Source: an actinobacterium SCGC AAA278-I18 (GTDB lineage Bacteria > Actinomycetota > Actinomycetes > Nanopelagicales > Nanopelagicaceae). From it: 64,000 bases of DNA. The stretch's first letter is position 1. Each line of letters starts with the position of its first letter. The position numbers and the translations under genes were made by a program. The stretch is taken from NCBI GenBank assembly GCA_000378865.1, contig KB900443.1, forward strand, positions 1 through 64,000, read 5' to 3'. The notes under the pieces are model-generated. The model did no database searches. It saw nothing but the letters and a program-made list of their open reading frames with translations, and was not told the DNA's origin. This document shows, piece by piece, positions 48,013-57,702 of this stretch.

Positions 48013-51000
48013 ACCAACTCCTCAAGTGGAACTTCTCGACGCCGTCTTCCAGCAGGTAGCGCCAAAATAATTACCGTTAGAATCATAATTAATTGCAGTG
48101 AAATCCAAGCTCGGCGCGATGTTCCGTCATGGGTAAGTGAGATATCACCTGGCTCATTAATTTTAAATGTTGGCTGACCAAATTGATTCTGTTCTAATTT
48201 AACAATCTTTCCATCTTTAAGTAGATGCCAAGCGTTGTCATACTTTTCGGCCAAGATAATTGAACCAGATCCTGGCACATATGTTGATGAAGATACCTCA
48301 TTAGAAACTAGAGAAAAATATTGTCCTAAATTACTTTGATAGGTAACTCTGGCATGTGCGCCATTTACTTTCCAAACCACTCCATCTTTTGTGGCAGAGC
48401 TACGGGTAAATCCACCAATTCCATCTACTGTTCTAACAAATGCTGGATCAGCTGGATTTTTCATAAAAATATACTGAATTCCATAGAAACCTAAAACCTG
48501 ACTACTGGTAGCACCAACTCCGTTAACCAAATCTACGATTGCTTTATGGACTAACTCCGGAGTTTTACCACCAATATCTGGATCACCTAGTTGTAAATCA
48601 CCACCTCGTGTTATGAAGTATTTAAGTTGCTCAGTACTTTTGCGAATCACTAAAGTTTTAGGCTTATCGTTAGTAGTTGCTAAATCGGTTATGAATGCTG
48701 GAATAACCTGCTCTTGCTCAGTTCTCACAGGTGAGTCTGCGCCAATTGTTACTGCCCAGAGTGGCAATATAACTATTGAAAGAATTGTAATCACAGTAGT
48801 AAGTGCAGAAACTAGATGCTTAATACCAAAGTTTGAAGCTCGCAGTTGCGGCAAAATTTTATCGGCAATTGTAAAAATTGATAGTAAAATAATAAGTTGT
48901 GAAAATATAATTAATGGCCCAACCCAAATACGTTCAGCCGCACTACTATTTCCAGTTATATAGTAGGAGTTTAATGTGGCAGCTAACGTAATTGCTACTA
49001 ATGCTAGAGCTGCTAACCTTCTTTGAGTATTAGAAATTAATCCAATTAATAAATAAAATGCAAATGGAGCAAGAATAAATAATTCTGGCGATCCTGGTCC
49101 TCCGGGATTAAATAACAGGGTAGAGATCTGATCACCAGCTGGAACTGATAGACCTGGCTCTTTTAATGCAGATATTGGGTGTGTGAGAGCAGTGAGTGAA
49201 AGTGGAATATTCATTAAAATTGGTGAGATAAGTAGTGCAAACCGTTTTTTAAACTCATCTTTGCTTAAATTTTTGAAGATCTCTTGCCTGCTAATTACCC
49301 GCCAATTAGTAGCAGCTAGGTAGGTATATATGAATATGAAAAGGTTGAGTAATAGCCAGCCAAATAGAAATACTGGCGAGAAGGTAGTAGCAGTGGCAGC
49401 TAATAGTGAAATTCCAAATACCTTGCGCCATTTAACAGCAGATAAATCCATACGCTTGCCATGTAATGCTAAAAGTAGTGGCGAAATAATCGCAACCACA
49501 ATTGTGCCAAGGCGACCCTGGTTAAGTGCAGTCATAACTACTGGTGAGAAAGCATATAAAAATGAAGCAAATGTTGCGGTGTAATTTTTTAAGCCATGAT
49601 GGCGAAAAGTTAAATAACAAATAATAAATAGCAATGTTGGGGTTAAAAAGAAAAGAAGGGCTATAAACAATTGTGGATTGCCACCAGTAATTACGGAGGC
49701 TAAGCCAATAATTGGTATCCACGCCGGTGCGGCATCACTGCTGCCTAGTCCAATAAGGTGCCATGAGTTAGCAAAGGAGTTAATAAGTTGCATCGCACTA
49801 TCTGGTGAAATTGGTAGTGCTCCCCCAGATAAAGAGCCAAACCGATTGCGGGAGTAGAGGATTGAAAAAATGATTGAAAGTAAAATACCAAATAAAAATG
49901 GCAATTTAGCCAATGCTCTTATTTTGCTAAAGCTTTTAACTGTTTCATACTCTGGCTCATCAAAGCTCTCATCAATAACCCCAATGTCAGAGTAGTTTTT
50001 TGCACGAGTAATTTCTGCGCCAGTTTTGCCTGGCTTAAATGCATTTAATAATGAGGAAGAGATCCTCTCTAATATTGATCTAATCTGTAGGCCACGGGGT
50101 GGAATGAATGGCTTTATTACTCGAGCACTTAATACTCGATTAGATCTGCGATACCTTCTTGATTTAATTAAATCTGCGGGCTTAAAAATTAAAAGTGCAA
50201 TCGCTGCAATCTCATCGCCTGCATAGCCAGGTAGTTTTGCTAGTAAGTAAATTAGTGATCTGCCTAGTGAGGTAACTAGAAGTTGAATTACAACCCAAGG
50301 CAGAATCCACCAACTTGAGTTTGCTAATAAAACAAAGGCAGCATTACGGCGATCTAAGAGCAGTGGCCGGTGCAAGATTGCATCTTTAACATCAATTGAT
50401 CTGCGCTCTGATGAGGAGGCCTCGGCGTGATAAAGGATTGCCTCTCCCACACATATAACTGAGTAACCAGCAATATGAGCCCGCCAACCCAAATCAATGT
50501 CATCCCTAAATAGTTCAAGACTGGGATCAAAGCCACCTAGATCTTCAAAGAGTGATCTTTTAATCAACATACCTGCGGTGCTTACCGCTAACACTTCATT
50601 TATATCATCATGCTGTCCTTGATCATGCTCTCGCTTTTCCAGACCACTCCAGCGAGTGCCATTTTCAGTAATGCTTATTCCGACCTCTAAAATATGCTTT
50701 CGGTCATACCAACCTAAAATCTTTGGTCCAGCAATACCAACCTGTGGTCGTTGTATAACAGCTGCTAACAATTTAGCTAAGGCATACCTATCCGGTGCGC
50801 AATCATCATGCAAAATCCAAAGCCACTCTTGCTCAGTAGTTCCAGTTGCAGCTGGTGGTAATTTTGCTACTGCGGCAGCAACTGCAGAGCCAAAGCCTGC
50901 GGTGCGAGATTGCTTAATTACTTTAATACCCGCATTGTTCAAAAATTTTACTGAATCATCAGTTGATCCATTATCTACTGCAATAATTTCATCAGGTTGA

Positions 51001-51128
51001 TGTTTTTGTGCAGATAACGCGGCAACAACTTCACTAAGCCAAGTAACACCATCATGTGTAACAACAATTGCTGTTACATATTGATCTTCTATTTGGGCTT
51101 GCGCCCCGGTGCTCGCTTTTTCAGCCAC
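48009..51128 (-). CDS. GT2 glycosyltransferase fused to a multi-TM C-terminal region
   Basis: TAIVVTHDGVTWLSEVVAALSAQKHQPDEIIAVDNGSTDDSV...; many TM segments downstream. Confidence 0.88.
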   Translation of the reverse strand: MAEKASTGAQAQIEDQYVTAIVVTHDGVTWLSEVVAALSAQKHQPDEIIAVDNGSTDDSVKFLNNAGIKVIKQSRTAGFGSAVAAAVAKLPPAATGTTEQEWLWILHDDCAPDRYALAKLLAAVIQRPQVGIAGPKILGWYDRKHILEVGISITENGTRWSGLEKREHDQGQHDDINEVLAVSTAGMLIKRSLFEDLGGFDPSLELFRDDIDLGWRAHIAGYSVICVGEAILYHAEASSSERRSIDVKDAILHRPLLLDRRNAAFVLLANSSWWILPWVVIQLLVTSLGRSLIYLLAKLPGYAGDEIAAIALLIFKPADLIKSRRYRRSNRVLSARVIKPFIPPRGLQIRSILERISSSLLNAFKPGKTGAEITRAKNYSDIGVIDESFDEPEYETVKSFSKIRALAKLPFLFGILLSIIFSILYSRNRFGSLSGGALPISPDSAMQLINSFANSWHLIGLGSSDAAPAWIPIIGLASVITGGNPQLFIALLFFLTPTLLFIICYLTFRHHGLKNYTATFASFLYAFSPVVMTALNQGRLGTIVVAIISPLLLALHGKRMDLSAVKWRKVFGISLLAATATTFSPVFLFGWLLLNLFIFIYTYLAATNWRVISRQEIFKNLSKDEFKKRFALLISPILMNIPLSLTALTHPISALKEPGLSVPAGDQISTLLFNPGGPGSPELFILAPFAFYLLIGLISNTQRRLAALALVAITLAATLNSYYITGNSSAAERIWVGPLIIFSQLIILLSIFTIADKILPQLRASNFGIKHLVSALTTVITILSIVILPLWAVTIGADSPVRTEQEQVIPAFITDLATTNDKPKTLVIRKSTEQLKYFITRGGDLQLGDPDIGGKTPELVHKAIVDLVNGVGATSSQVLGFYGIQYIFMKNPADPAFVRTVDGIGGFTRSSATKDGVVWKVNGAHARVTYQSNLGQYFSLVSNEVSSSTYVPGSGSIILAEKYDNAWHLLKDGKIVKLEQNQFGQPTFKINEPGDISLTHDGTSRRAWISLQLIMILTVIILALPAGRRRREVPLEELV

Positions 51129-51136
51129 CCGTTATT

Positions 51137-51403
51137 TTATGCGCTACGGCGCTTTAAGCGGCGGCGCTCACGTTCTGATAATCCGCCCCAAATTCCAAAA
51201 CGCTCATCATGGGCTAGGGCATACTCAAGACATTCAGCCCGTACCTCACAGGAAAGACAAACCCGCTTAGCCTCCCGGGTTGAGCCACCCTTCTCAGGAA
51301 AGAATGCCTCTGGATCAGTCTGAGCACAAAGTGCGCGCTCCTGCCAAGAAAGCTGTTCTGATGAAACTACAAGGGCCGCAAGCTCTGCGCGTTGGTCTGA
51401 CAT
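51137..51403 (-). CDS. whiB2: WhiB family regulator (WhiB2/WhmD-like)
   Basis: ERALCAQTDPEAFFPEKGGSTREAKRVCLSCEVRAECLEYALAHDERFGIWGGLSERERRRLKRR. Confidence 0.85.
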   Translation of the reverse strand: MSDQRAELAALVVSSEQLSWQERALCAQTDPEAFFPEKGGSTREAKRVCLSCEVRAECLEYALAHDERFGIWGGLSERERRRLKRRSA

Positions 51404-51517
51404 ATCTCTCCTTATAAATACTTCTTACTTCCTAAGGGCCTGGGGTAAACCCGCTTATGGGATAATTACACGCTTGTAACTCGATTAAGTCAAGTCGCGG
51501 TAGCCAAATTATGGGGA

Positions 51518-52489
51518 TTAAAACCCTAAATAATTGGATATTACGAGCATTCCAGCAGGGATTTGAGCGGCTGGGGCAATTATTGAGTCAATTACTTTGC
51601 AATTAGCACCTATTTTTGCGCCCTTACCAATTATTGAACCACTTATCTGGCTATTGCTAGCCACACTGACTTCACCAGCAATCACTGAACCATTATTAAT
51701 CACTGCATCAGATGCTATCTGGGCAGTTGCTGCCACAAGATGATCACCAGAGTGTGCTGGGGTGGCGGATGAGAAAATTTTGCCAGTTATTAAATCAGCT
51801 GAAGCCTTAACCAATGCAGCGGGGTTTCCAATATCTAGCCAATAAGAGGTATCTAGGTAGCCAAATACCTTACTTCCAGTAGCTAATAAATTTGGGAAGG
51901 TATCTCGCTCCACACTAATCACCTGATTACTTGGAATCTGCTCAATCACCTTACGATTAAAAACATAACAACCAGCATTGATCAGGTTGCTAATAGGTTT
52001 ATCCATCTTCTCCAGAAATGATTTAACCTGATTATCTTCCACCAACTCGACACAGCCATATGCCCTAGCATCTGTAACTTTAGTTAAATATAGGGTGATA
52101 TCAGCATTACTTTGCTGATGAAATTTTAACTGAGCAGCAAGATCATGTCCGCTTAATACATCACCATTAAAAATTACAACCTGATCACATGGGTCAAGTA
52201 GATTGGCAGCATTTTTAATTCCACCCCCTGTGCCAAGTGCGGTTGTTTCAACTGCATACTTAATCTTTATGCCAAACTTTTTACCATCACCAAAATATGG
52301 CTCAAATAACTCAGCTTTGTATGAGGTGGCTAAAACAATCTCTGCAATACCGGCTTGGGCTGCTTTTCTAATTTGATGCTCAGTAAATGGAACACCTGCT
52401 ACCTCAAGCATTGGCTTAGGAGTTTTAAGAGTTAGCGGCAGCAGTCTGGTCCCCATACCACCCACTAGTAAAATTGCTGAGGTGCTCAT
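51518..52489 (-). CDS. Mannose-1-phosphate guanylyltransferase-like nucleotidyltransferase
   Basis: ILLVGGMGTRLLPLTLKTPKPMLEVAGVPF; C-terminal hexapeptide-like repeats. Confidence 0.88.
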   Translation of the reverse strand: MSTSAILLVGGMGTRLLPLTLKTPKPMLEVAGVPFTEHQIRKAAQAGIAEIVLATSYKAELFEPYFGDGKKFGIKIKYAVETTALGTGGGIKNAANLLDPCDQVVIFNGDVLSGHDLAAQLKFHQQSNADITLYLTKVTDARAYGCVELVEDNQVKSFLEKMDKPISNLINAGCYVFNRKVIEQIPSNQVISVERDTFPNLLATGSKVFGYLDTSYWLDIGNPAALVKASADLITGKIFSSATPAHSGDHLVAATAQIASDAVINNGSVIAGEVSVASNSQISGSIIGKGAKIGANCKVIDSIIAPAAQIPAGMLVISNYLGF

Positions 52490-53535
52490 TGTTTAATCCT
52501 TGCTACCGCTTTAGCAATATTTTCATCAGTTGCGGTAAGTGCAATTCGAACAAAGTTTTCACTGCCATAAAAGCTGCCTGGGGTAACTAAAATTCCATGG
52601 GATGCAAACCAATCCACTGTTTTATACCCATCCTCGCCCTTAGTGCACCATATATATAAACCAGCCTCACTATGCTCAATAGTAAATCCAACAGAAAGTA
52701 ATGCTGAACTTAGTGAGCTCCGGCGGTTGTTATAACGCTGCACCTGCTCCTGCACATGCTTTTCATCTGATAACGCTGTGATCATCGCCTGCTGCACCGG
52801 TAATGGCATCATCAGTCCAGCATGTTTTCTGATTTGGCGAATCTGATCAATTAACTTGCTATCTCCTACTACAAAAGCCGCTCGATATCCGGCTAGATTT
52901 GATCGCTTAGATAATGAATGAACCGCAAGTAGATTTGTGTTATTACCAGATGCCAGTGCCAAAATAGATTTAGCATCTTTAGCAAAACTTAAATAACACT
53001 CATCACTTGCAACTATTGCATTATTTTTCCTGGCCCAAGAGATAACCGCAGATATTTGCTCATCATTTTGTACCTGCCCAGTTGGATTAGATGGTGAGTT
53101 AAGCCATGCTAAGTCTGCCGTTGGCCAAGTAGTAGCATCAATATCTACAGCAACTGCATCTGCTGATGCCATAAGTGCACTAACTAAGTATGTTGGATAT
53201 GCAATCATTGGATATAAGACTTTTTTAGATTGCAAAAATGTTGGTAGTAGCGCAATAAACTCTTTTGAACCAATCACTGGTAACACATCAAAATCGCCGC
53301 TAACACCTAAATTTTTAATTGCCCAATCTTTTATGGCACTTCGTAGTTGCTCGCTGCCAGCGACTACAGGATAACTAGGCGAGTTACTTACCGCAGAGAG
53401 TGCATCTTGAATAAATTTTGGCGTGGCATCAACTGGTGTGCCCTGGGAGAGATCTATAAAACTATCTAGATGTTTTTTTGCCTTATCACCATAGGGTGCC
53501 AAAAGGTCCCATGGAAAATCTGGCAGCTTGTCCAA
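52486..53535 (-). CDS. dapC: Succinyldiaminopimelate transaminase (DapC-type)
   Basis: Class I aminotransferase, WLNSPSNPTGQ, SLSKRSNLAGYRAAFVVGD; next to ferredoxin gene. Confidence 0.8.
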   Translation of the reverse strand: MDKLPDFPWDLLAPYGDKAKKHLDSFIDLSQGTPVDATPKFIQDALSAVSNSPSYPVVAGSEQLRSAIKDWAIKNLGVSGDFDVLPVIGSKEFIALLPTFLQSKKVLYPMIAYPTYLVSALMASADAVAVDIDATTWPTADLAWLNSPSNPTGQVQNDEQISAVISWARKNNAIVASDECYLSFAKDAKSILALASGNNTNLLAVHSLSKRSNLAGYRAAFVVGDSKLIDQIRQIRKHAGLMMPLPVQQAMITALSDEKHVQEQVQRYNNRRSSLSSALLSVGFTIEHSEAGLYIWCTKGEDGYKTVDWFASHGILVTPGSFYGSENFVRIALTATDENIAKAVARIKQ

Positions 53536-53538
53536 AAT

Positions 53539-53859
53539 TTATTTCTCTTGTGGCGGCAGAGCGGCAACTATCTGGTGATCTTTACCAATTGGTCCAAGTT
53601 TGGCAGCACCACCAGGGGATCCAATCTCAACAAAAAACTTGGTATTAACCTCGCTGTAATCTTTCCATTGGGAGGGCACATCATCTTCGTAATAGATCGC
53701 TTCAACTGGGCAGACTGGCTCACAAGCCCCGCAATCGACGCACTCATCAGGTTGGATATAAAGCATGCGATCACCCTCATAAATGCAATCCACTGGGCAC
53801 TCTTCGATGCAAGATTTATCTTTCACATCAACACAGGGTTGAGCAATTATGTAGGTCAT
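53539..53859 (-). CDS. fdxA: 7Fe/4Fe-type ferredoxin
   Basis: MTYIIAQPCVDVKDKSCIEECPVDCIYEGDRMLYIQPDECVDCGACEPVCPVEAIYYEDDVP. Confidence 0.95.
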   Translation of the reverse strand: MTYIIAQPCVDVKDKSCIEECPVDCIYEGDRMLYIQPDECVDCGACEPVCPVEAIYYEDDVPSQWKDYSEVNTKFFVEIGSPGGAAKLGPIGKDHQIVAALPPQEK

Positions 53860-53952
53860 GCTTCTCCTTACAGTTGTAATAGCCGAGTTAGGTAGAGAAT
53901 ACTGCCATCAGTATCGGCAGATCACGAGTTTAAGTTTAATAGAGGGAGTCAA

Positions 53953-54135
53953 ATGCAGCCATCAGCGGCGCAGGTAGGAGTGCGAGTGAGTATTCGCCTA
54001 CATGATCCAGCTGGCGGCTTTCGGGATATTTTGGGCATTTTAGAGAGCGAAAACACAGTACGAAAGAAGGATGGCTCACTAATTACCTTCGATACAGCAA
54101 AGATAGCGGCATGGAAGATTGTGCCAAGTAAATGA
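53953..54135 (+). CDS. Small SH3-like/GNAT-associated domain protein
   Basis: 60 aa, GVRVSIRLHDPAGGFRDILGILESENTVRKKDGSLITFDTAKIAAWKIVP; ATGA overlap with next gene. Confidence 0.6.
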   Translation: MQPSAAQVGVRVSIRLHDPAGGFRDILGILESENTVRKKDGSLITFDTAKIAAWKIVPSK

Positions 54136-55532
54136 TTGCTACTCAGATTGAATTATTTGATACTAAATCACGCCAACTACAACCACTGCAAAGTAGTGAC
54201 GGCAAAAAATTAAGAATCTATAGCTGTGGTCCAACTGTCTACCGAGATGCCCATGTTGGCAATATGCGCACATTCTTACTTGGCGATCTAATTATTAGGC
54301 TTGCAAAATATCTCGGCAATGAGGTGGAGTTTATTCAAAATATAACCGATGTTGGACACATGTCAGAGGATTTTGTAGAGGACAAGATGCTGGCACAAGC
54401 TAAGGCAGAATCAAAGGACCCATTTGAAATTGCTCGAATATATGAGGGCAGATTTCACAATGATCTTAAATCTTTAAATATTACGGCAGCTGATTTATAT
54501 CCAAAAGCAAGTGAGTGCATCCAATTGATGCATGATCTAATAAAAAAACTAATTGATACTGACCATGCATATGTTGGTAGTGATAATTGTGTTTACTTTG
54601 CGGCCCAATCATTTGCTGGTTATGGAGCGATTAGTGGTAATCGATTAGATGCATTAAAGCCTGGCCACCGCTTTGAATACACCGAAGATGGCGCAAAGAG
54701 ATTTCATGCTGATTGGGCGCTTTGGAAAGCTGCTGCTGGCCGTACTGAAATGATTTGGGAATCTCCTTGGGGAGCAGGTTTTCCGGGTTGGCACATTGAG
54801 TGCTCTGCTATGTCACTACATTACTTAAATCAATTTGTAGATCTACACCTTGGTGGAATTGATTTGCGCTTTCCCCATCATGAGAATGAACGAGCACAAT
54901 CAAATGCAGCAATAAACTCTGAAGCGGTAGCACTTTGGGTTCATGGTGAGCATCTTTTATTTGAGGGACGAAAGATGGCTAAAAGCACCGGTAATGTAAT
55001 TTTAGTATCTGACTTAATTGCCAAACACCTAGATCCGCTATCACTAAGGTTATGTTTTTTAGAGAATCGCTATCGCAGTCAGATGGATCTAAGTTGGGAG
55101 AGTTTAAAAGCAGCGCACCTATTGCTACAACGTTGGCGCGAGAAAACTGCGCTTTGGCGGTTAGCAAAGGGTAGTGATACCAAACAAGCTGAGAGTTTTA
55201 TAGATGAGATTGTTACTGATTTAACTGCTGACCTAGACACACCAAGAGCGCTACAGAAATTGAGAAGTATTGAAAAGGCTCAGACCTTAAGTGATGGAGT
55301 TAAGTTTAAGATCTTTGAATCTGTCGATGCTTTACTTGGCTTAGATCTGCTTAAATCACCTGCAGTTAAGGGTGAATTACCAGAGAATTTAAAAAAACTA
55401 TTTGAATTAAGAACTGCTGCACGAATAGCTGGGGATTTTGCTGAAAGTGATCGCCTACGAGATCTCTTATTAGAGAATGGGGTATCTGTTAAAGATAGTA
55501 AGAATGGGCAGAGTTGGGATTACTTACTTTAG
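54132..55532 (+). CDS. Cysteinyl-tRNA synthetase family protein (divergent variant)
   Basis: IYSCGPTVYRDAHVGNMRTFLLGD, FPGWHIECSAMS, GGIDLRFPHHENERAQSNA, KMAKSTGN. Confidence 0.88.
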   Translation: MIATQIELFDTKSRQLQPLQSSDGKKLRIYSCGPTVYRDAHVGNMRTFLLGDLIIRLAKYLGNEVEFIQNITDVGHMSEDFVEDKMLAQAKAESKDPFEIARIYEGRFHNDLKSLNITAADLYPKASECIQLMHDLIKKLIDTDHAYVGSDNCVYFAAQSFAGYGAISGNRLDALKPGHRFEYTEDGAKRFHADWALWKAAAGRTEMIWESPWGAGFPGWHIECSAMSLHYLNQFVDLHLGGIDLRFPHHENERAQSNAAINSEAVALWVHGEHLLFEGRKMAKSTGNVILVSDLIAKHLDPLSLRLCFLENRYRSQMDLSWESLKAAHLLLQRWREKTALWRLAKGSDTKQAESFIDEIVTDLTADLDTPRALQKLRSIEKAQTLSDGVKFKIFESVDALLGLDLLKSPAVKGELPENLKKLFELRTAARIAGDFAESDRLRDLLLENGVSVKDSKNGQSWDYLL

Positions 55533-55852
55533 AAGCGGTAACTCTTTCCTAATATAAGTGCCAATAGCAGTGCAATAAATCCACCAACTAGGAATAGATT
55601 TCCGTAGGTATTTCCGTAGATTAATAATTCATCCCCCACACCTAATGTGCCAGCTTTCATCACTACGGTAAGCCAAAATACGGCGGTAAGAATTTGGTAT
55701 CTGAGTAAAAAGTATGCTTTTCCAATAAATCGCACGCCTAAAAATGTAAGTAGCAGGGATAATATAAATCCAAATGGTTCAATGGAATTATGTAACAAGG
55801 TTGCAGAGAAACCCAGCACTACACCAAAGATTATTGCCTTAATTATTTTCAT
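55529..55852 (-). CDS. Small membrane protein (Rv1171-like position)
   Basis: 107 aa, 3-4 TM; overlaps mshB stop region. Confidence 0.6.
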   Translation of the reverse strand: MKIIKAIIFGVVLGFSATLLHNSIEPFGFILSLLLTFLGVRFIGKAYFLLRYQILTAVFWLTVVMKAGTLGVGDELLIYGNTYGNLFLVGGFIALLLALILGKSYRF

Positions 55853-56721
55853 TAATTAACTCCAGCAAAGATATCTAACTCTCGCCCCTTCTCATCAAAT
55901 GGTGCAGCTGCCACACCCTTAGCCAATGTGTAGTACTCATCGCCCCAGACTGATAAACCAAGATTATTTGAGAGTGCAAAAAATGGCCCATCTACTGAGA
56001 TTTGGGTGGCATGTGCTTTCATCGCGGCAAGTTTTTGTGGCACAAACTCTGGTGCATTTACTACTGCGGTAACTAACTCATCTGGTTTTGCAAAAGGTAG
56101 ATCATCAACACTTTCTGCACCAAAGAAATCTGAACCAACCTCTTTCATCTTCTCAATACCCATTTGGATTACCGATCTTGGCATCGTGTTCCAATAAATC
56201 TTACTAATTTGCCACCCTTGATCAGCGGCAAGCTCTGCGGCACGCATTGCAACTCGGTGGGCTTTAATATGATCAGGGTGTCCATAGCCCCCAAACTCAT
56301 CATAGGTAATTAATACCTGTGGCTTGATCTCTAAAATAATCTTTACCAACTCAAGGGATGCCTCATCTAGATCTGTTTGCCAAAAAACATCACTTCGGTC
56401 ATTTTGTGGTGTTCCCATCATTCCGCTATCGCGCCATTTTTTATCTGGGGCACCTAAGAATCTAAAATCTTTTATGCCAAGCTCGTTCATAGCATTGGTT
56501 AGTTCAATTATTCGTTGTTCACCTAATTTGTCATCTTTATCACTTGCTAAATTAGCAAGGTCTGAAACTAGGACCTCACCCTCTTCACCTCTTGTGCAGG
56601 TTACTAGGGTTACCTGCGCACCAGCAGTGGCATATTTAGCCATCGTTACACCATTACCAATAGTCTCATCATCTGGATGGGCATGAACTAATAACAATCT
56701 TTTACTTGTTCTCACACGCAT
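55852..56721 (-). CDS. mshB: GlcNAc-Ins deacetylase of mycothiol synthesis (MshB)
   Basis: LLLVHAHPDDETIGNGVTMAKYATAGAQVTLVTCTRGEEGEV...YDEFGGYGHPDHIKAHRV. Confidence 0.88.
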   Translation of the reverse strand: MRVRTSKRLLLVHAHPDDETIGNGVTMAKYATAGAQVTLVTCTRGEEGEVLVSDLANLASDKDDKLGEQRIIELTNAMNELGIKDFRFLGAPDKKWRDSGMMGTPQNDRSDVFWQTDLDEASLELVKIILEIKPQVLITYDEFGGYGHPDHIKAHRVAMRAAELAADQGWQISKIYWNTMPRSVIQMGIEKMKEVGSDFFGAESVDDLPFAKPDELVTAVVNAPEFVPQKLAAMKAHATQISVDGPFFALSNNLGLSVWGDEYYTLAKGVAAAPFDEKGRELDIFAGVN

Positions 56722-56743
56722 AATATAACTATAAAAGCAATAA

Positions 56744-56770
56744 AATCTGACAATCTGTGTGTATCAGATT
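56744..56770. promoter_or_regulatory. Inverted repeat, candidate TetR operator between mshB and the TetR gene
   Basis: AATCTGA (56744-56750) ... TCAGATT (56764-56770), with a second AATCTG half-site at 56752-56757. Confidence 0.5.
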
Positions 56771-56781
56771 AGAATTAGAAA

Positions 56782-57390
56782 GTGACTGATGATAAATCCA
56801 ATCGCTTACCTCGCGATGAACGCAGGGCGCAACTGCTTGTAGCAGCTCTTGAAGTATTTACAGCAGCTGGATACCACTCAGCAGCGATGGATGAGATTGC
56901 AGATCGTGCAAATGTTAGTAAGCCAGTTTTATATCAGCACTTTCCATCTAAATTAGATCTCTACCTTGCAGTATTAGATATTCATATTGATTCTCTAGTT
57001 TTCACAATTCAAAAGGCAATTTCTGCTAACCGAGAGAACTCATCTCGTGTAGCAGCAACTGTTGAGGCTTACTTTGGCTTTATTGACTCTGAGGGTGAGG
57101 CATTCCGTTTATTATTTGAAAGTGATATGAATTTAGAGCCACAGGTCAGAGAGCGACTAAATCGAATGACCTATGACAGTGCTGCTGCAGTTAGTGCGGT
57201 TATTTCACTAGATACCGGCTTAGGCAAAGAGGAGTCGATGATGCTTGCGGTTGGAATTATTGGCACAGTGCAAATAGCAGCTCGTCATTGGTTAGATCGT
57301 GATGGAAAAATAGATCGCCAGCGCGCAACTGAGTTGGTAATGAATCTAATCTGGCGGGGCATCTCCGGGTTTCCTAAGTCACAATCTTAA
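56782..57390 (+). CDS. TetR family transcriptional regulator
   Basis: AALEVFTAAGYHSAAMDEIADRANVSKPVLYQHFPSKLDLYLAVL. Confidence 0.93.
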   Translation: MTDDKSNRLPRDERRAQLLVAALEVFTAAGYHSAAMDEIADRANVSKPVLYQHFPSKLDLYLAVLDIHIDSLVFTIQKAISANRENSSRVAATVEAYFGFIDSEGEAFRLLFESDMNLEPQVRERLNRMTYDSAAAVSAVISLDTGLGKEESMMLAVGIIGTVQIAARHWLDRDGKIDRQRATELVMNLIWRGISGFPKSQS

Positions 57391-57427
57391 ATTCGCATAC
57401 TTGCTGCCGAATAGATAGAGTTAAGTT

Positions 57428-57691
57428 ATGGCCACAACAAAATCAACAGCAAAGAACTCCGCTCGAGTTGAGGTAAAGATTGGCATCTCTGATAGCTCTA
57501 ATGAACTAAATATTGATTGTGCAAATACTCAGGCAGAGGTAGTTGCTAAGGTAAATGAGGCGATTAAGTCATCCTCAGTTTTGTCATTAAGTGATAGTAA
57601 GGGACGAGAAATTTTGATTCCCTTTAATAAAATTAGTTATGTTGAGGTTGGCGAGTCCGCTGATCGTCATGTTGGTTTTGCAAACCACTAG
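57428..57691 (+). CDS. DUF3107 family protein
   Basis: VEVKIGISDSSNELNIDCANTQAEVVAKV...GREILIPFNKISYVEVGESADRHVGF. Confidence 0.88.
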   Translation: MATTKSTAKNSARVEVKIGISDSSNELNIDCANTQAEVVAKVNEAIKSSSVLSLSDSKGREILIPFNKISYVEVGESADRHVGFANH

Positions 57692-57702
57692 CACTTAATA
57701 AT

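Noticed and set aside
51054-51323. Plus-strand 89-aa ORF over whiB2
   Set aside because: Antisense to a clear WhiB protein with all four cysteines.
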